Shown: one piece after another, positions 30,331-39,087 of the stretch
Layout: each line of letters starts with the position of its first letter
Numbering within the stretch: position 1 is the first letter of the stretch
Assembly: GCF_007018965.1 (NCBI RefSeq)
Contig: NZ_VJYZ01000025.1
Coordinates: 20,401-84,400, forward strand
DNA from: Paracoccus marinus
GTDB lineage: Bacteria > Pseudomonadota > Alphaproteobacteria > Rhodobacterales > Rhodobacteraceae
Direction of reading: 5' to 3'
DNA: 64,000 nucleotides
Position numbers and translations under genes: made by a program
The notes under the pieces: generated by a model
Told to the model about the DNA's origin: nothing
The model's input: only the letters and a program-made list of their open reading frames with translations
The model's database searches: none

Positions 30331-31143
30331 TCACAGCGCCGGTTCGGCGGTAGCACGAAGAACCTGGTCGGCCGTGATGTCGCCGCCACGGCGCACGATG
30401 CGGAACGTTCCCTCGCGCGTGGGTGCGAAGGTCAGGCGCAGGGTGAAGATATAGCCGCCCGCGCCCGGAAGCGCCTCGAAGACGAGATCGTAGATGCCTT
30501 CGGGAACGGCCACCGGGTGGGTCTCGCACACCGAGCCCACGAGCACCGGCTCGGCCACCGTGAACGGTACTTGAACGGCCCAGAGCGCGTCAGGCGCCGG
30601 ACCCTGATACGGACCTGCGTAAAGCTCGACCAGACACCCGCCATCGTGGTCGGGGATGCCGAAGGATCCCGCCGCGTCTCGACCCCGCCCACGGCCGTCA
30701 CCTGCCCGAGCCCGCGCCGCATCGCCGCCTCGCGGTCGCTGCCCTCGGCCAGCGTCGCATCGACCCGCCGCCAGTGTCGCCGCTCCAGCGCCAGGACGCT
30801 TTCGAGAAGATCGGCGATTTCCTCGCCTCCTTCGCCCGCCAGCGACAGAAGCGCTTCCATCCAGGCGCGGCAGGCATCCACCATGTCCTCGTCGCCCGAC
30901 ATCAGGATCTCGTGCTCGCCGATCAGGTCCGGCTCCAGCGCCGCGATCCCGTCTCGCCCGGCGGCGTAGAGGCGCACGAGATCCCGCAGCGGCAGGTCGG
31001 CCGGAGCGCGGGCGCCGAAATGCGCATCGGCCGACAGGAGCCGCGTGGCATACGACATTGTCGTTCCAGGCGAAGCCCTGTGCTACATGCTCATCGCTCC
31101 AGATGAGCCCCAGCGTGGGGTGGCCCGCCGGAAACACCAGCAT
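30331..31143 (-). pseudogene. ComJ-like gene split by an about 390-bp coding-like insert
   Basis: The reverse frame begins MLVFPAGHPTLGLIWSDEHV, then AQGFAWNDNVV, and resumes about 390 bases later with SFGIPDHDGGCLVELYAGP and ends VRRGGDITADQVLRATAEPA. Joined, these pieces resemble the ComJ family (WTDE..xxGxA...SF opening), small proteins that inhibit the NucA nuclease in Bacillus. Between them (about 30663-31055) another frame reads ATRLLSADAHFGARAPADLP onward to RRGLGQVTAVGGVETRR, a different protein I do not recognise. The product cannot be a normal ComJ. The frames differ, so it is a chimera or a decayed gene. Confidence 0.6.
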
Positions 31144-31379
31144 CTGGGCATTGTCAATCAGCGCGGAAAACGTGCGATCACATAGGCCTCCTCGATCGTC
31201 GTGAGACTGGAACTACCTGGGCGTGCCCCAGTCAGCTGCTGCGTTGCAATCTTAGGGCATGAGGGGCCTTGGAGATACGGTAGAAGTGGCTGGCGATGCG
31301 GTCATGGCAGGGCTTGCGGGGTCTGAAACGACCGATTATGGTGCCCCTCACGAGGGCTCCAAGCGATCGACTGTTTGCG

Positions 31380-31630
31380 ATCGGCGAGCGCACCTGCCCC
31401 GCCGACCAGGCCGGCATCAATGCAGCGCCGGACCACCAGCTCGATTACCGTCCGCAGGACATTGCCCGCAGCGAAGCGACCGTGCCGGTTCTTCGATAAG
31501 CTCGACCGGTCCTGAACGCGACTTTCGAGTCCAAGCCGGCAGAACCACCGGTAAGCAAGGTTCAGATGGACCTCCTCGCACAAACGCGTCTCGGACTGGG
31601 CAACGCCCATCTCACAATATCTCGGGCCGA
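31380..31630 (-). pseudogene. IS1182-family transposase, N-terminal remnant
   Basis: The reverse strand reads RLCEEVHLNLAYRWFCRLGL followed by SKNRHGRF and VIELVVRRCIDAGLVGG. This is the DUF772 N-terminal block shared by IS1182/IS5-group transposases (family usually has LCEEVxxNLAYRWFCxL, FSKNRHGRF). No DDE catalytic region follows; the frame runs into unrelated sequence. A truncated, dead fragment. Confidence 0.8.
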
Positions 31631-31639
31631 GGTTTTCAC

Positions 31640-32173
31640 CGGTAACGACCGCTTGTGGCGGTGGTCCCGGTCCAGAGTCTTTGGCTGAGGCTCTCGGCGG
31701 AGTGGCCGGTTCCTTATCCACCCGACCCGAAGGTCAGAGAAGGATGCCTCTTTCGAGGACTTGCTCGTGTGCCTGATGCACGGATGGCTTCGGCCCCGAA
31801 GGACCCCGGCACTACCGGACCGACCAGAGGTCGACACCGGGTCATGTCGCAGGAGCGCGGGCCGCGATCAAGCGGGTGAGAGGCTCAAGCGCTAATTGCG
31901 GGCTCGGCATGCTGGGGACTGACAGCCAGACGCGCGGGGCAACGCGATTGATTTGACTCGGAATGAGCGTGGGCGGCACGCTACGATGACAGATCAAGGA
32001 TTTACGACGGGAAAAATGCGGGTTCGAGTAGCAACTCACATATCTTCTCGAGCCGCAGCAGGCCACGCGCGCCGTGGCAACTGGTTGGCAGATACTGCCA
32101 GCTTAACACGCAAGGTTCACGTTCTCGTCACAAAGGAAGCCTAAAACGACGGCCTGAACAGCAACGGGACATC
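31640..32173. other. gene-poor stretch before the PstS-like gene
   Basis: No convincing coding sequence on either strand. The open frames here (for example 31562-31837 reverse and 31655-31879 forward) have no recognisable domains and mixed composition. The stretch contains a lower-GC patch (about 31960-32160) that could hold the promoter of the downstream gene. It probably consists of eroded insertion-sequence DNA. Confidence 0.5.
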
Positions 32174-32176
32174 GTG

Positions 32177-33298
32177 ATGCTTGGCTCACCTGACAATGGA
32201 ATTCCCGTCGCCAAGACGCCCGAGGCTCGCAGACGCGCGATCGTCATGCCTTTGCTCATCGCGCTGGCCGTGGCGGCAGTTGCTCTGCTGCTGTGGCAGG
32301 GCGGACCGGATCAACCGCGCGGCGCCGGATCGTCGCTGGCCCAGCCGCTGATTGAGCGGGCCGCCGGTGACTGGCGCAACTTCCGCAACGCCGACAACCC
32401 GGCGCGGGTCAAGGCGACCGGCTCGGACTGGGTCGTGGACGGCTCGGCAGGGCTGGATTACCAGCCGCTCGGCTCGATGGGCGGGCTGAACCTGCTCAGG
32501 GAAGGGCGCGTCGATTTTGCGCTGGCCGACTATGGGCTGACGCCCGAGGCGCTGGCCGAGGGGCCGTTCCGGCAACTGCCGCTGGCCGCGGGCGCGGTGG
32601 CGGTGGCGGCGAACCTGAACGGCGTCACCGGCCTGACGCTGGACGCGCCGACGCTTGCCGCCATCTATCAGGGCCGCATCACGCGCTGGTCGGACCCGGC
32701 GCTGGCGGCGCTGAACCCCGGCGTTACGCTGCCCGACACGCCGATCGTCGCCGTCCATCGCGGCGACGGGTCGGGGTCGACCAACGCGCTGTCGCTGTGG
32801 CTGGCGGCCTTCAGCCCCGACTGGGCGGGCGGCCCCGGTGTCGGCCCGCAGCTGACCTGGCCCGGCGGTCAGGCCGCCGACGGCAGCCGCGGCATGATCG
32901 CGGCCTTGACCGCGACCCCCGGCGCCATCGGCTATGTCGAGGCCGGTCAAGCCCGCCGCGCCGGGCTGACCGTAGCCGCGCTGCGCAATGCCGCGGGGCA
33001 GGCGGTCCTGCCGGACGCCCCCGGCCTGCGCGCCGCGCTGTCGGCGGTCGACTGGGCGGCGCCGGCCCCCGACGCCATGGCCCGCGCCGCCGCGCCCGAG
33101 GCCTATCCGCTGACCACCGCGATCCATGCTTTCGTGCGCGCCGACCGCGACACCACGGCAGCCACCCGTACGCTGCTGGACTTCGTCATCGACCGGGGCG
33201 CTGGCGCCTCCGAGTCCCTGGGCTACCTGCCGCTGCCGGCCGATGCCTCGGGGCCGGCGCGTCAGCAGCTTTCCGGCACTCCGACCCCCAACAGCTGA
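32177..33298 (+). CDS. PstS-like phosphate-binding protein, membrane-anchored
   Basis: About 373 aa. A short cytoplasmic N-terminus is followed by one hydrophobic segment (IVMPLLIALAVAAVALLLWQ), acting as anchor or uncleaved signal. The PBP-like fold shows GAGSSLAQPLI, VDFALADYGLTPEALAEG, LAAIYQGRITRWSDPALAAL and AVHRGDGSGSTNALSLWLAA, the classical PstS sequence blocks. A GTG at 32174 is an alternative start. No pstCAB follows; instead a Na/Pi cotransporter gene starts 8 bases downstream. The binding protein may therefore serve or sense for that transporter rather than an ABC importer. Confidence 0.82.
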   Translation: MLGSPDNGIPVAKTPEARRRAIVMPLLIALAVAAVALLLWQGGPDQPRGAGSSLAQPLIERAAGDWRNFRNADNPARVKATGSDWVVDGSAGLDYQPLGSMGGLNLLREGRVDFALADYGLTPEALAEGPFRQLPLAAGAVAVAANLNGVTGLTLDAPTLAAIYQGRITRWSDPALAALNPGVTLPDTPIVAVHRGDGSGSTNALSLWLAAFSPDWAGGPGVGPQLTWPGGQAADGSRGMIAALTATPGAIGYVEAGQARRAGLTVAALRNAAGQAVLPDAPGLRAALSAVDWAAPAPDAMARAAAPEAYPLTTAIHAFVRADRDTTAATRTLLDFVIDRGAGASESLGYLPLPADASGPARQQLSGTPTPNS

Positions 33299-33306
33299 GA
33301 CCCACC

Positions 33307-35019
33307 ATGGAAATCGACGTCTTCAAGGAAATCATCGTTCCAGTGGTGGGCGGCCTCGGGCTGTTCCTGCTGGGGCTCGAGTTCATGGCCAACGGCATCC
33401 AGGCCCTGTCCGTGAACAAGATGCGGGCCTTCCTCGCCCGCGCCGCCGGCACGCCAATCAAAGGCGTCATGGCGGGGACCATCATCACCGGGATCATCCA
33501 GTCGTCCACGGCGATGACCGTGATGACCGTGGGTCTGGTGAACGCGGGCGTTCTGACGTTGCGCAGCGCGATCAGCGTCATCATGGGCGCCAACGTCGGC
33601 ACCACGCTGGGCAACGGGTTGATCGCCCTGCCGCTGGGGCCGCTGGGCCTGTTCTTCGGCGGGATCTTCGCGACGATCTACTGCTTCGCCAAGTCGGACA
33701 AGTGGCGCAACGTGGCGCTGGCCTGCATGGGCTTTGCGCTGATCTTCTATGGCCTGAACCTGATGACCGGCGGTCTCAAGCCGCTGCGCTCGATGCCCGA
33801 GGTCATGGACCTGATCTCGCATCTGGACGCCTCGAGCTATACCGGCGTCATCTCGTGCGCCTTGATCGCGGCGCTGGTCACGGCGCTGATCCACTCGTCC
33901 TCGGCCACCATCGGCATCGTGATGGGTCTTGGCAGCTCGGGGATCCTCGACTGGCAGACGGCCATCGCCTTTGCCATCGGCGCCGACCTCGGCACGACGA
34001 TCACCAGCTGGATCGCCTCGCTGAACCTGTCCAAGAACGCCAAGCGCACCGCCTATGCGCACATTACCTTCAACTTCATTGGGGTGATCGTGGTGCTGGC
34101 GCTGTTCTATCCGGCGATCCAGGTGCTGACCTGGGTGATGGGCTTCTTTGGCGGCGATCCGGGCACGCCCACGATGATCGACGGCAAGGAGGTCTATCCG
34201 CTGGTCCCGGTCGCGATCGGCCTCTTCTCGATCTTCTTCAACATCTTCAACGTGATCATCCTGTTCCCCTTCGTGAACACGTTCGAGCGTTATCTGTCGC
34301 GCGTCGGCCGCACCGAGGATGAGGACATCGAGGATTACTCGGTCCCGCGCTTCCTTGACAAAGGCGCGCTGGCCGACTTCCGCCGGGCGCTGCCGGCGGT
34401 GCAGCAGGAGCAGCGCCGCGCCCTGGCGGGGGCGGCCCTGTTCCTGGACATCGCCCGCGGGCGTCCGGGTGCGCCCAAGGCTCCGGCCGAGCACCACGAA
34501 GCGACCGACGCCCTGTCGCGCGAGATCCGCGCCTATTCGGCGCAGCTCTTCGATGACCGCCTGTCGCGTCCGCAGAAAGACCTCGTCGCCTCGACCATCG
34601 AGGAGGTGGACTTCACCGCCGCGCTCAGCGAGTCGCTGCACCAGATCGCCCGCCGCGTCTGCCGCGAAAAGTTCAGCGACGAGGGTCAGTCCCTGCTGAA
34701 CGCCGCGATGGACCGGCTGGACGCCTCGCTGACCCCGCTGGTCACGGGCGAGCATCTGTCCCCGCGGATGCCCGCCGGCCACAGCCGTCAGGCCGAGTTC
34801 GAGGACATCCGCTGGCGGATCATCGACTCGGGTCCGATCCCGGCGGGCGAAAAGGGCGCGCTGCTGGCACTGCTCGGCTCGATGGAGCGGGCCGAGGTGC
34901 TGATCGACCGCATCGCCGACGAACGGCAGTCCGTCGACCGCGGCCTGATCCACGAGGCCGCCCCGGCCCCGGCGCGGGATACCGGGATGGGGCCGGCTGG
35001 TCTGGTTCCGGCCGAGTGA
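33307..35019 (+). CDS. Na+/phosphate cotransporter (NptA/PNaS family) with PhoU-like tail
   Basis: 570 aa. Membrane part (residues 1 to about 330) has the duplicated signature GIIQSSTAMTVMTVGLVNAG and ALIHSSSATIGIVMGLGSSG, with GANVGTTLGNGLIALPLGPL and GADLGTTITSWIASL. The C-terminal about 220 residues form an alpha-helical PhoU-like domain (FLDIARGRPG, LSREIRAYSAQLFDDRLS, IARRVCREKF). Low-affinity phosphate uptake or export by sodium coupling is expected. It pairs with the preceding PstS-like gene and ends at a strong terminator. GC and codon use resemble the chromosome. Confidence 0.88.
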   Translation: MEIDVFKEIIVPVVGGLGLFLLGLEFMANGIQALSVNKMRAFLARAAGTPIKGVMAGTIITGIIQSSTAMTVMTVGLVNAGVLTLRSAISVIMGANVGTTLGNGLIALPLGPLGLFFGGIFATIYCFAKSDKWRNVALACMGFALIFYGLNLMTGGLKPLRSMPEVMDLISHLDASSYTGVISCALIAALVTALIHSSSATIGIVMGLGSSGILDWQTAIAFAIGADLGTTITSWIASLNLSKNAKRTAYAHITFNFIGVIVVLALFYPAIQVLTWVMGFFGGDPGTPTMIDGKEVYPLVPVAIGLFSIFFNIFNVIILFPFVNTFERYLSRVGRTEDEDIEDYSVPRFLDKGALADFRRALPAVQQEQRRALAGAALFLDIARGRPGAPKAPAEHHEATDALSREIRAYSAQLFDDRLSRPQKDLVASTIEEVDFTAALSESLHQIARRVCREKFSDEGQSLLNAAMDRLDASLTPLVTGEHLSPRMPAGHSRQAEFEDIRWRIIDSGPIPAGEKGALLALLGSMERAEVLIDRIADERQSVDRGLIHEAAPAPARDTGMGPAGLVPAE

Positions 35020-35048
35020 CACGCGCCTGACGCGGCACGGCATCCTGA

Positions 35049-35079
35049 CGCGACCGCAGTCCGCTGCGGTCGCGTTCTT
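35049..35079 (+). terminator. Rho-independent terminator
   Basis: CGCGACCGCAG (35049-35059) pairs perfectly with CTGCGGTCGCG (35064-35074) around TCCG, followed by TTCTT. It ends the phosphate gene pair. Confidence 0.85.
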
Positions 35080-35101
35080 CGTTAGTCACCACAACTTGCG
35101 G

Positions 35102-35410
35102 CCTGAGCTGTCCCGTTGTCGCTGACGATCATTCCGGGTTTCCCGCGGCGCTCGATCCGCGCTTCGGTCAGGGTGGCACCGTCCTGGACGTGGGGGCGCA
35201 ACGCTTGGAACCGGGACATTGCGACATCCCGCTCAGCCCCAGAGAAGTCCGCGAGGCTGTCCGTCGCGGGTCGGGGGTTCTCCCAGGTACTTAAATGGCT
35301 GTTATTTATCAATAAAAAGTTCGTCGAAAGGGACAACTGTCTCTCACCGCTAGAGGATCAGAAGGCGTCGAAGTTCACCGAGGCGCAGAAGGCGTTCATC
35401 CTGAAGCAGG
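35102..35410. mobile_element. mosaic of IS3-family and Mu/TniA-like transposase scraps
   Basis: Reverse frame 35108-35157 reads RIERRGKPGMIVSDNGT, the IS3-family OrfB integrase-core motif with its catalytic Asp. The same frame just upstream (35160-35255) reads LADFSGAERDVAMSRFQALR and PHVQDGATLTEA, resembling the N-terminus of TniA/Mu-like transposases. On the forward strand about 35368-35405 encodes KFTEAQKAFILKQGEA, like an IS3 OrfA start. The 35300-35350 patch is AT-rich. All are non-functional fragments. Confidence 0.65.
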
Positions 35411-35442
35411 GCGAGGCTTGCGAAGACAGGCCGGAAAGCGGA

Positions 35443-36822
35443 TCAGGAACCGACCCACTCTCCTTTCGCGATCCATTTCAGTGCCGAGATCGAGGGCATG
35501 AACATGTATTCTCCGCCGCGCAGGCGGTTGAAAGTGGTCACGCCGTTCACGCGGCGGCGAGCGGGTTCGTCGGGGATAGTGAAGGTGCCCGGCTCTTCGT
35601 GCAGGCCCACGATCGGGTCGAGTTCTCCCCCGAGGTCGATGAAGTTGCCGCGGTTGATCCACTCCTGCTGTAGGAACTCGATCGTGTCATAGGCGCGCGC
35701 GCTGATGAAGATGAAGAAGAGCCCGCGGGCGTCCTTGCCGTCATCCGCGGCTGTGACATCGGATGTCCATTTGGGGCCGAAGGTCGAAGGGCGGCGGATG
35801 ATGCGCTTGATGTTCACATCTGTCAGGATCGTCATGCTGCTGTCGCGCGGGTTCAGTCGGCGGATATGCGAAGAATAGGGGCAGAGCAGCCCCTTCGGGT
35901 CGTCCCTGAAGGTGAAATCGTTGTTGCGTTCGGGGTCGGCACCCAAGTCTTCGTCGTCGTGGTCGGGCGACAGGATCAGGGGGGCGCCGCTGCGCCAGCG
36001 GCCGACCATCTTGGCCGCGAGCAGGTGCTGAGCCTCCTCGCTCTCGGCATGTTCGCGCAGGAAGTCGTTGAAGGCGCCGACGCGGCTGTTGTACTTGCGC
36101 AGGACGACATAGGTTCCGTTGCGCCCCAGTTCCGGCGGTTGCGGCACGCCGAGAGGCTGGCCCGTCTCGCTGTTCTCGCCCAGGATGAACTCGCCCGCGG
36201 CGATGGCCGGGCCGTCGCCCGGCAGCGGGTCCACGCCGCTGCCCGCGATGTTGGGCTGGGCGATAGCATCACGGAAGCCGAAGGGATTCTCGGCATCCTC
36301 GTCCGCGCCGAACTCATGGGTGGCGACCAGCGTGACGCCGCTGGAGCGCTCAAGTTCGGCCATGGCCTTGCCCACGGCCTTGTCGCGCGCCGCCTCGTCG
36401 GCGGCGAAGATGGTCAACGCGATGTGCAGCGTGCCGGGCTTGAACGGCTCTTCCCATGTCTCCGGTGCGTTCTCGCCGAAGTCGCGCAGCATCTCGGCCC
36501 GCGCGGCCATGCCCTGGCGGAAGGGCAGCGGAAAGCTCGACAGCGACTCCTCGGGCAGGCCGAGCGCCTTCAACCCCTCGTGGCTGATTGCCACGCCGAC
36601 CCAGGATTCCATCTCGTTGGTCCAGTCCTCGGCCGAGGGGACGTGCTCGGCCAGGCGGCCCAGCAGGTCGCGCCCGCCACTGGCATCGTCCACATGCAGC
36701 ATCGCATGGATGCCTACATATGGCTCCGGGCGCGACCGCAGGATCAGGCCCTGGATGTCGTCAAGCTGCAGCTTGACCCGGTCGCGGCGGAAGCGTTTGC
36801 GGAGGCTGGAGAGCAGGGCCAT
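35443..36822 (-). CDS. DyP-type heme peroxidase
   Basis: 459 aa, large for DyP. A probable heme-ligand His lies in CPYSSHIRRLNPRDSS. The GXXDG motif appears as GFRDAIAQPNIAG, keeping the catalytic Asp but with Ala for the second Gly. No export signal is seen. The ATG at 36822 overlaps the stop of the upstream gene by one base; the longer frame to 37065 is rejected because it lies inside that gene. It is the last gene of a three-gene minus-strand set with a catalase-like gene. Peroxide-driven oxidation of an unknown substrate is likely. Confidence 0.85.
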   Translation of the reverse strand: MALLSSLRKRFRRDRVKLQLDDIQGLILRSRPEPYVGIHAMLHVDDASGGRDLLGRLAEHVPSAEDWTNEMESWVGVAISHEGLKALGLPEESLSSFPLPFRQGMAARAEMLRDFGENAPETWEEPFKPGTLHIALTIFAADEAARDKAVGKAMAELERSSGVTLVATHEFGADEDAENPFGFRDAIAQPNIAGSGVDPLPGDGPAIAAGEFILGENSETGQPLGVPQPPELGRNGTYVVLRKYNSRVGAFNDFLREHAESEEAQHLLAAKMVGRWRSGAPLILSPDHDDEDLGADPERNNDFTFRDDPKGLLCPYSSHIRRLNPRDSSMTILTDVNIKRIIRRPSTFGPKWTSDVTAADDGKDARGLFFIFISARAYDTIEFLQQEWINRGNFIDLGGELDPIVGLHEEPGTFTIPDEPARRRVNGVTTFNRLRGGEYMFMPSISALKWIAKGEWVGS

Positions 36823-37568
36823 CAGTAATCCACCCCCTCCGGCTGGGACATCTTGTCGAGGAAGGCTTTCAGCGCCTTCGGGCCGCTGTTGTCGAGGTCG
36901 GTTCCGGCCACCTCGTCCATCATCTCGTTCACGGCCTTTTCCATGCGCTGCAGGCGGCGCACGTCCACGACCGTCACCTGCGGGTTGGCGACGAACCAGC
37001 CGGCGGCGTCGATCTGGTGCTTGGCGATGAAGTCCTTGACCGACGGGTCGGCAATGCCCGGCCAACCCTCGACCGACTGGAACAGCAGGTCCATCAGTTC
37101 GGGGATCTTGGTCGCGAAATCGTTAATATAGGCGTCCCAGTCGCCGTCATAGGTGGTGGCGAACAGGATCTTTGTGTCATTGTCGAAGAAGACGAAGCGC
37201 ATGTCGTGCAGCGTCGAGACGCGCTGCGCGCCATCGAAGTTGCCGTTCGTCAGGTTGAAGATGCGGCGCAGCCGCTCGGCCCCGCCGGGCTTCAGCGTGG
37301 CGAAGGCGGTCAGTTCCGACACGTTGCCCGACTGTCGCCCGGCCCGCCCGGCGGTCTGCGACGTGCCCTTCAGTTCCGGATTGTGGCGGCGGACCATGGC
37401 TTCGAGCGCGATCTTGGCCAGTTGCGGCGCATCGCTCGCGACCTCCTCGATCTTGCGCCGGATTTCGGCCAACCTGTTTTCATCCTCCAGCCGCGGGTCG
37501 GGGCCGGTCTGGACCGGGCCGGCGCTCGCGCCTTCGGGCTTGTCTTTCGTCTCGTGCTTCTGGGCCAT
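36822..37568 (-). CDS. uncharacterised protein of the peroxidase cassette
   Basis: 248 aa, soluble, no recognised catalytic motif. A charged N-terminus (about 40 residues) precedes a helical segment ending in GRAGRQSGNVSELTAFATLK. The core includes VSTLHDMRFVFFDNDTKILF and ATTYDGDWDAYINDFATKIP. The pattern (SELTxFxxLKPG, HxxRFxxFDN, YDGDWxxYIxDF) recalls small alpha-beta proteins encoded next to DyP or catalase-like genes, but I cannot name the family. It sits between the catalase-like gene (40-base gap) and DyP (1-base overlap). A partner or substrate-handling role is an inference. Confidence 0.7.
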   Translation of the reverse strand: MAQKHETKDKPEGASAGPVQTGPDPRLEDENRLAEIRRKIEEVASDAPQLAKIALEAMVRRHNPELKGTSQTAGRAGRQSGNVSELTAFATLKPGGAERLRRIFNLTNGNFDGAQRVSTLHDMRFVFFDNDTKILFATTYDGDWDAYINDFATKIPELMDLLFQSVEGWPGIADPSVKDFIAKHQIDAAGWFVANPQVTVVDVRRLQRMEKAVNEMMDEVAGTDLDNSGPKALKAFLDKMSQPEGVDY

Positions 37569-37607
37569 TGCACGGCTCCTTCTGGCTTGCTGGGCCGGGC
37601 GCGGTCG

Positions 37608-38699
37608 TCAGTCGGGGATCTCGTCAAGCGTTGCCGGCTCATGCCGCTCGACAGCGTTGAGTTCGTGGCGACGCAGCGTCGATGCCGCGTAGGCGGCCCG
37701 CCGGATGCGGTTGATCGAACCCAGCGGCTGGTGCGCCTCGACGCACTGCCACGGGTTGAAGTGCAGCACGTCGTCGCCATAGACGCGCCGCGCGGGCGAA
37801 AAGGCGTCCTGCGCCTCGAAGGTCAGGCTCGCCAGCGACTGCTGGGGCGAGGACTCCTCCTCCCACTGCACGGCCGCATTCTCGATGGGCATCCTGTCGA
37901 GGTCAGTCGCAAGCTGGACGCGCAGCGTGTATTCGGCGCCCTGGTCGCGGAAGAAGTCCACCACCAGGTCGCGCATGGTCGAGAAGTCCACGTCCTTGAT
38001 GATCCTGCCCGTCAGCGCGCGGACATTCTTGGACGCGGGCGCGAGCGAAATCTTGCCGATGTAGTCGCCGAAACGCAGCGCGCCCTGGGTGTGATAGGTT
38101 TCGCCCAGCAGATTGGCGTTGTCGCGCGCCAGCCCCTGCAGGGTTGCGCCGGGTTCGCGGCCGAAGACTTCGACGACATCCTCGGCTCCCCGAGCGGCGG
38201 CCGCGACCATGCGCTGGAAGAAGTCTGGGGCGTTTGCATTCTTTTCCAACAAACCCAGCATCTTCTTGTATTTCTGCACCGTCCCGAAAGCGAGAACGGG
38301 AAAGTTGACCATCAGGAAGTCCTGGTTCCGGCCCGGCTCCTCTCCGGCAAGGCGCGCGCCCGGGACGTCCAGGATCTTGATCGCAAAGCCACGGGGGGCG
38401 GGAACCTCGTCGCTGTGGATGTCTCCGGGCGCCGATGACAGGCGGGCGATTACGTCATAGGTGGCGGGCTCGGCAAAGATGCCCTGACGCAGATGCGCGG
38501 GCAGGTCGTCATGGACCCTCAGCCTGCCCTTCAGGAAGCCGTGGCTTTTTGCATGGGCGTCGCGGATCGCGTGGCGGTGGCGGTCGAATGCCGCCAGATT
38601 GGCCGCGCCCATCTGCGACACGATCTCGTCGGTCAGCCGCGCCTCGTCGGGTTGCAGGACCTCCAGATCCGGGGACCACCTGGCATAATCAATGTCCAT
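37608..38699 (-). CDS. catalase-like heme protein
   Basis: 363 aa, shorter than true catalases (about 480) and lacking their C-terminal part. SHGFLKGRLRVHDDLPAHLR and GIFAEPATYDVIARLSSAPG, then PRGFAIKILDVPG and NQDFLMVNFPVLAFG are the catalase-core blocks of the family. Such truncated forms act as peroxidases or hydroperoxide-modifying enzymes. The start at 38699 (MDIDYARWSPD) has ACGGAG upstream; an alternative ATG at 38798 adds 33 residues without a good ribosome site. First gene of the cassette. Confidence 0.78.
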   Translation of the reverse strand: MDIDYARWSPDLEVLQPDEARLTDEIVSQMGAANLAAFDRHRHAIRDAHAKSHGFLKGRLRVHDDLPAHLRQGIFAEPATYDVIARLSSAPGDIHSDEVPAPRGFAIKILDVPGARLAGEEPGRNQDFLMVNFPVLAFGTVQKYKKMLGLLEKNANAPDFFQRMVAAAARGAEDVVEVFGREPGATLQGLARDNANLLGETYHTQGALRFGDYIGKISLAPASKNVRALTGRIIKDVDFSTMRDLVVDFFRDQGAEYTLRVQLATDLDRMPIENAAVQWEEESSPQQSLASLTFEAQDAFSPARRVYGDDVLHFNPWQCVEAHQPLGSINRIRRAAYAASTLRRHELNAVERHEPATLDEIPD

Positions 38700-38854
38700 T
38701 GCGACTCCGTTTGCGATCCGCTCATGATCGGATTGCGAGATCAAGGGCGGGCCTGTCACCGCTTGGCCGCCTAACGCGACATCCATTTGGAAGTTCATGT
38801 CGACGCCGCGTCACGTCCTGCCTGCTTCAAGGCCGCAGGACCTGACTTTTCCTG

Positions 38855-38878
38855 TTCTTGTTCTTGTTCTTGTTCTTG
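38855..38878 (+). repeat. hexanucleotide tandem repeat TTCTTG x4
   Basis: Four perfect TTCTTG units lie between the catalase-like gene (minus strand) and the HlyD-type gene (plus strand). The 388-base gap (38700-39087) holds no gene I would defend; a forward open frame through it encodes a VLVLVLVL run from this repeat. Repeat-number change could alter spacing of promoter elements. Confidence 0.8.
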
Positions 38879-39087
38879 CCGCGATTTGCGCCAGTCCGGC
38901 CATGACCTTCCCCCGCGCGAGGCAAGCGCTGGCCGATGCCGCGACACGCCTTGAGCAGGGGGCAAGGCGCCTCTCCGGCCGCAGGGCGGCAGAGCCGGCA
39001 CCTTTGCCCCGCTCCCCACGTTATGGTGGCGCGCAAGGGCGATCCCGGCCATCCATGCGGGCGCGGCAATAAACCACAAGGATCCTC

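Noticed and set aside
31232..31420. 62-codon reverse frame ending RISKAPHALRLQRSS as a transposase C-terminus
   Set aside because: Looks IS-like in style but matches no family I can name, so it was not listed as a gene.
38797..39072. 91-codon open frame before the HlyD gene
   Set aside because: No ribosome site, composition driven by the TTCTTG repeat, no family resemblance.
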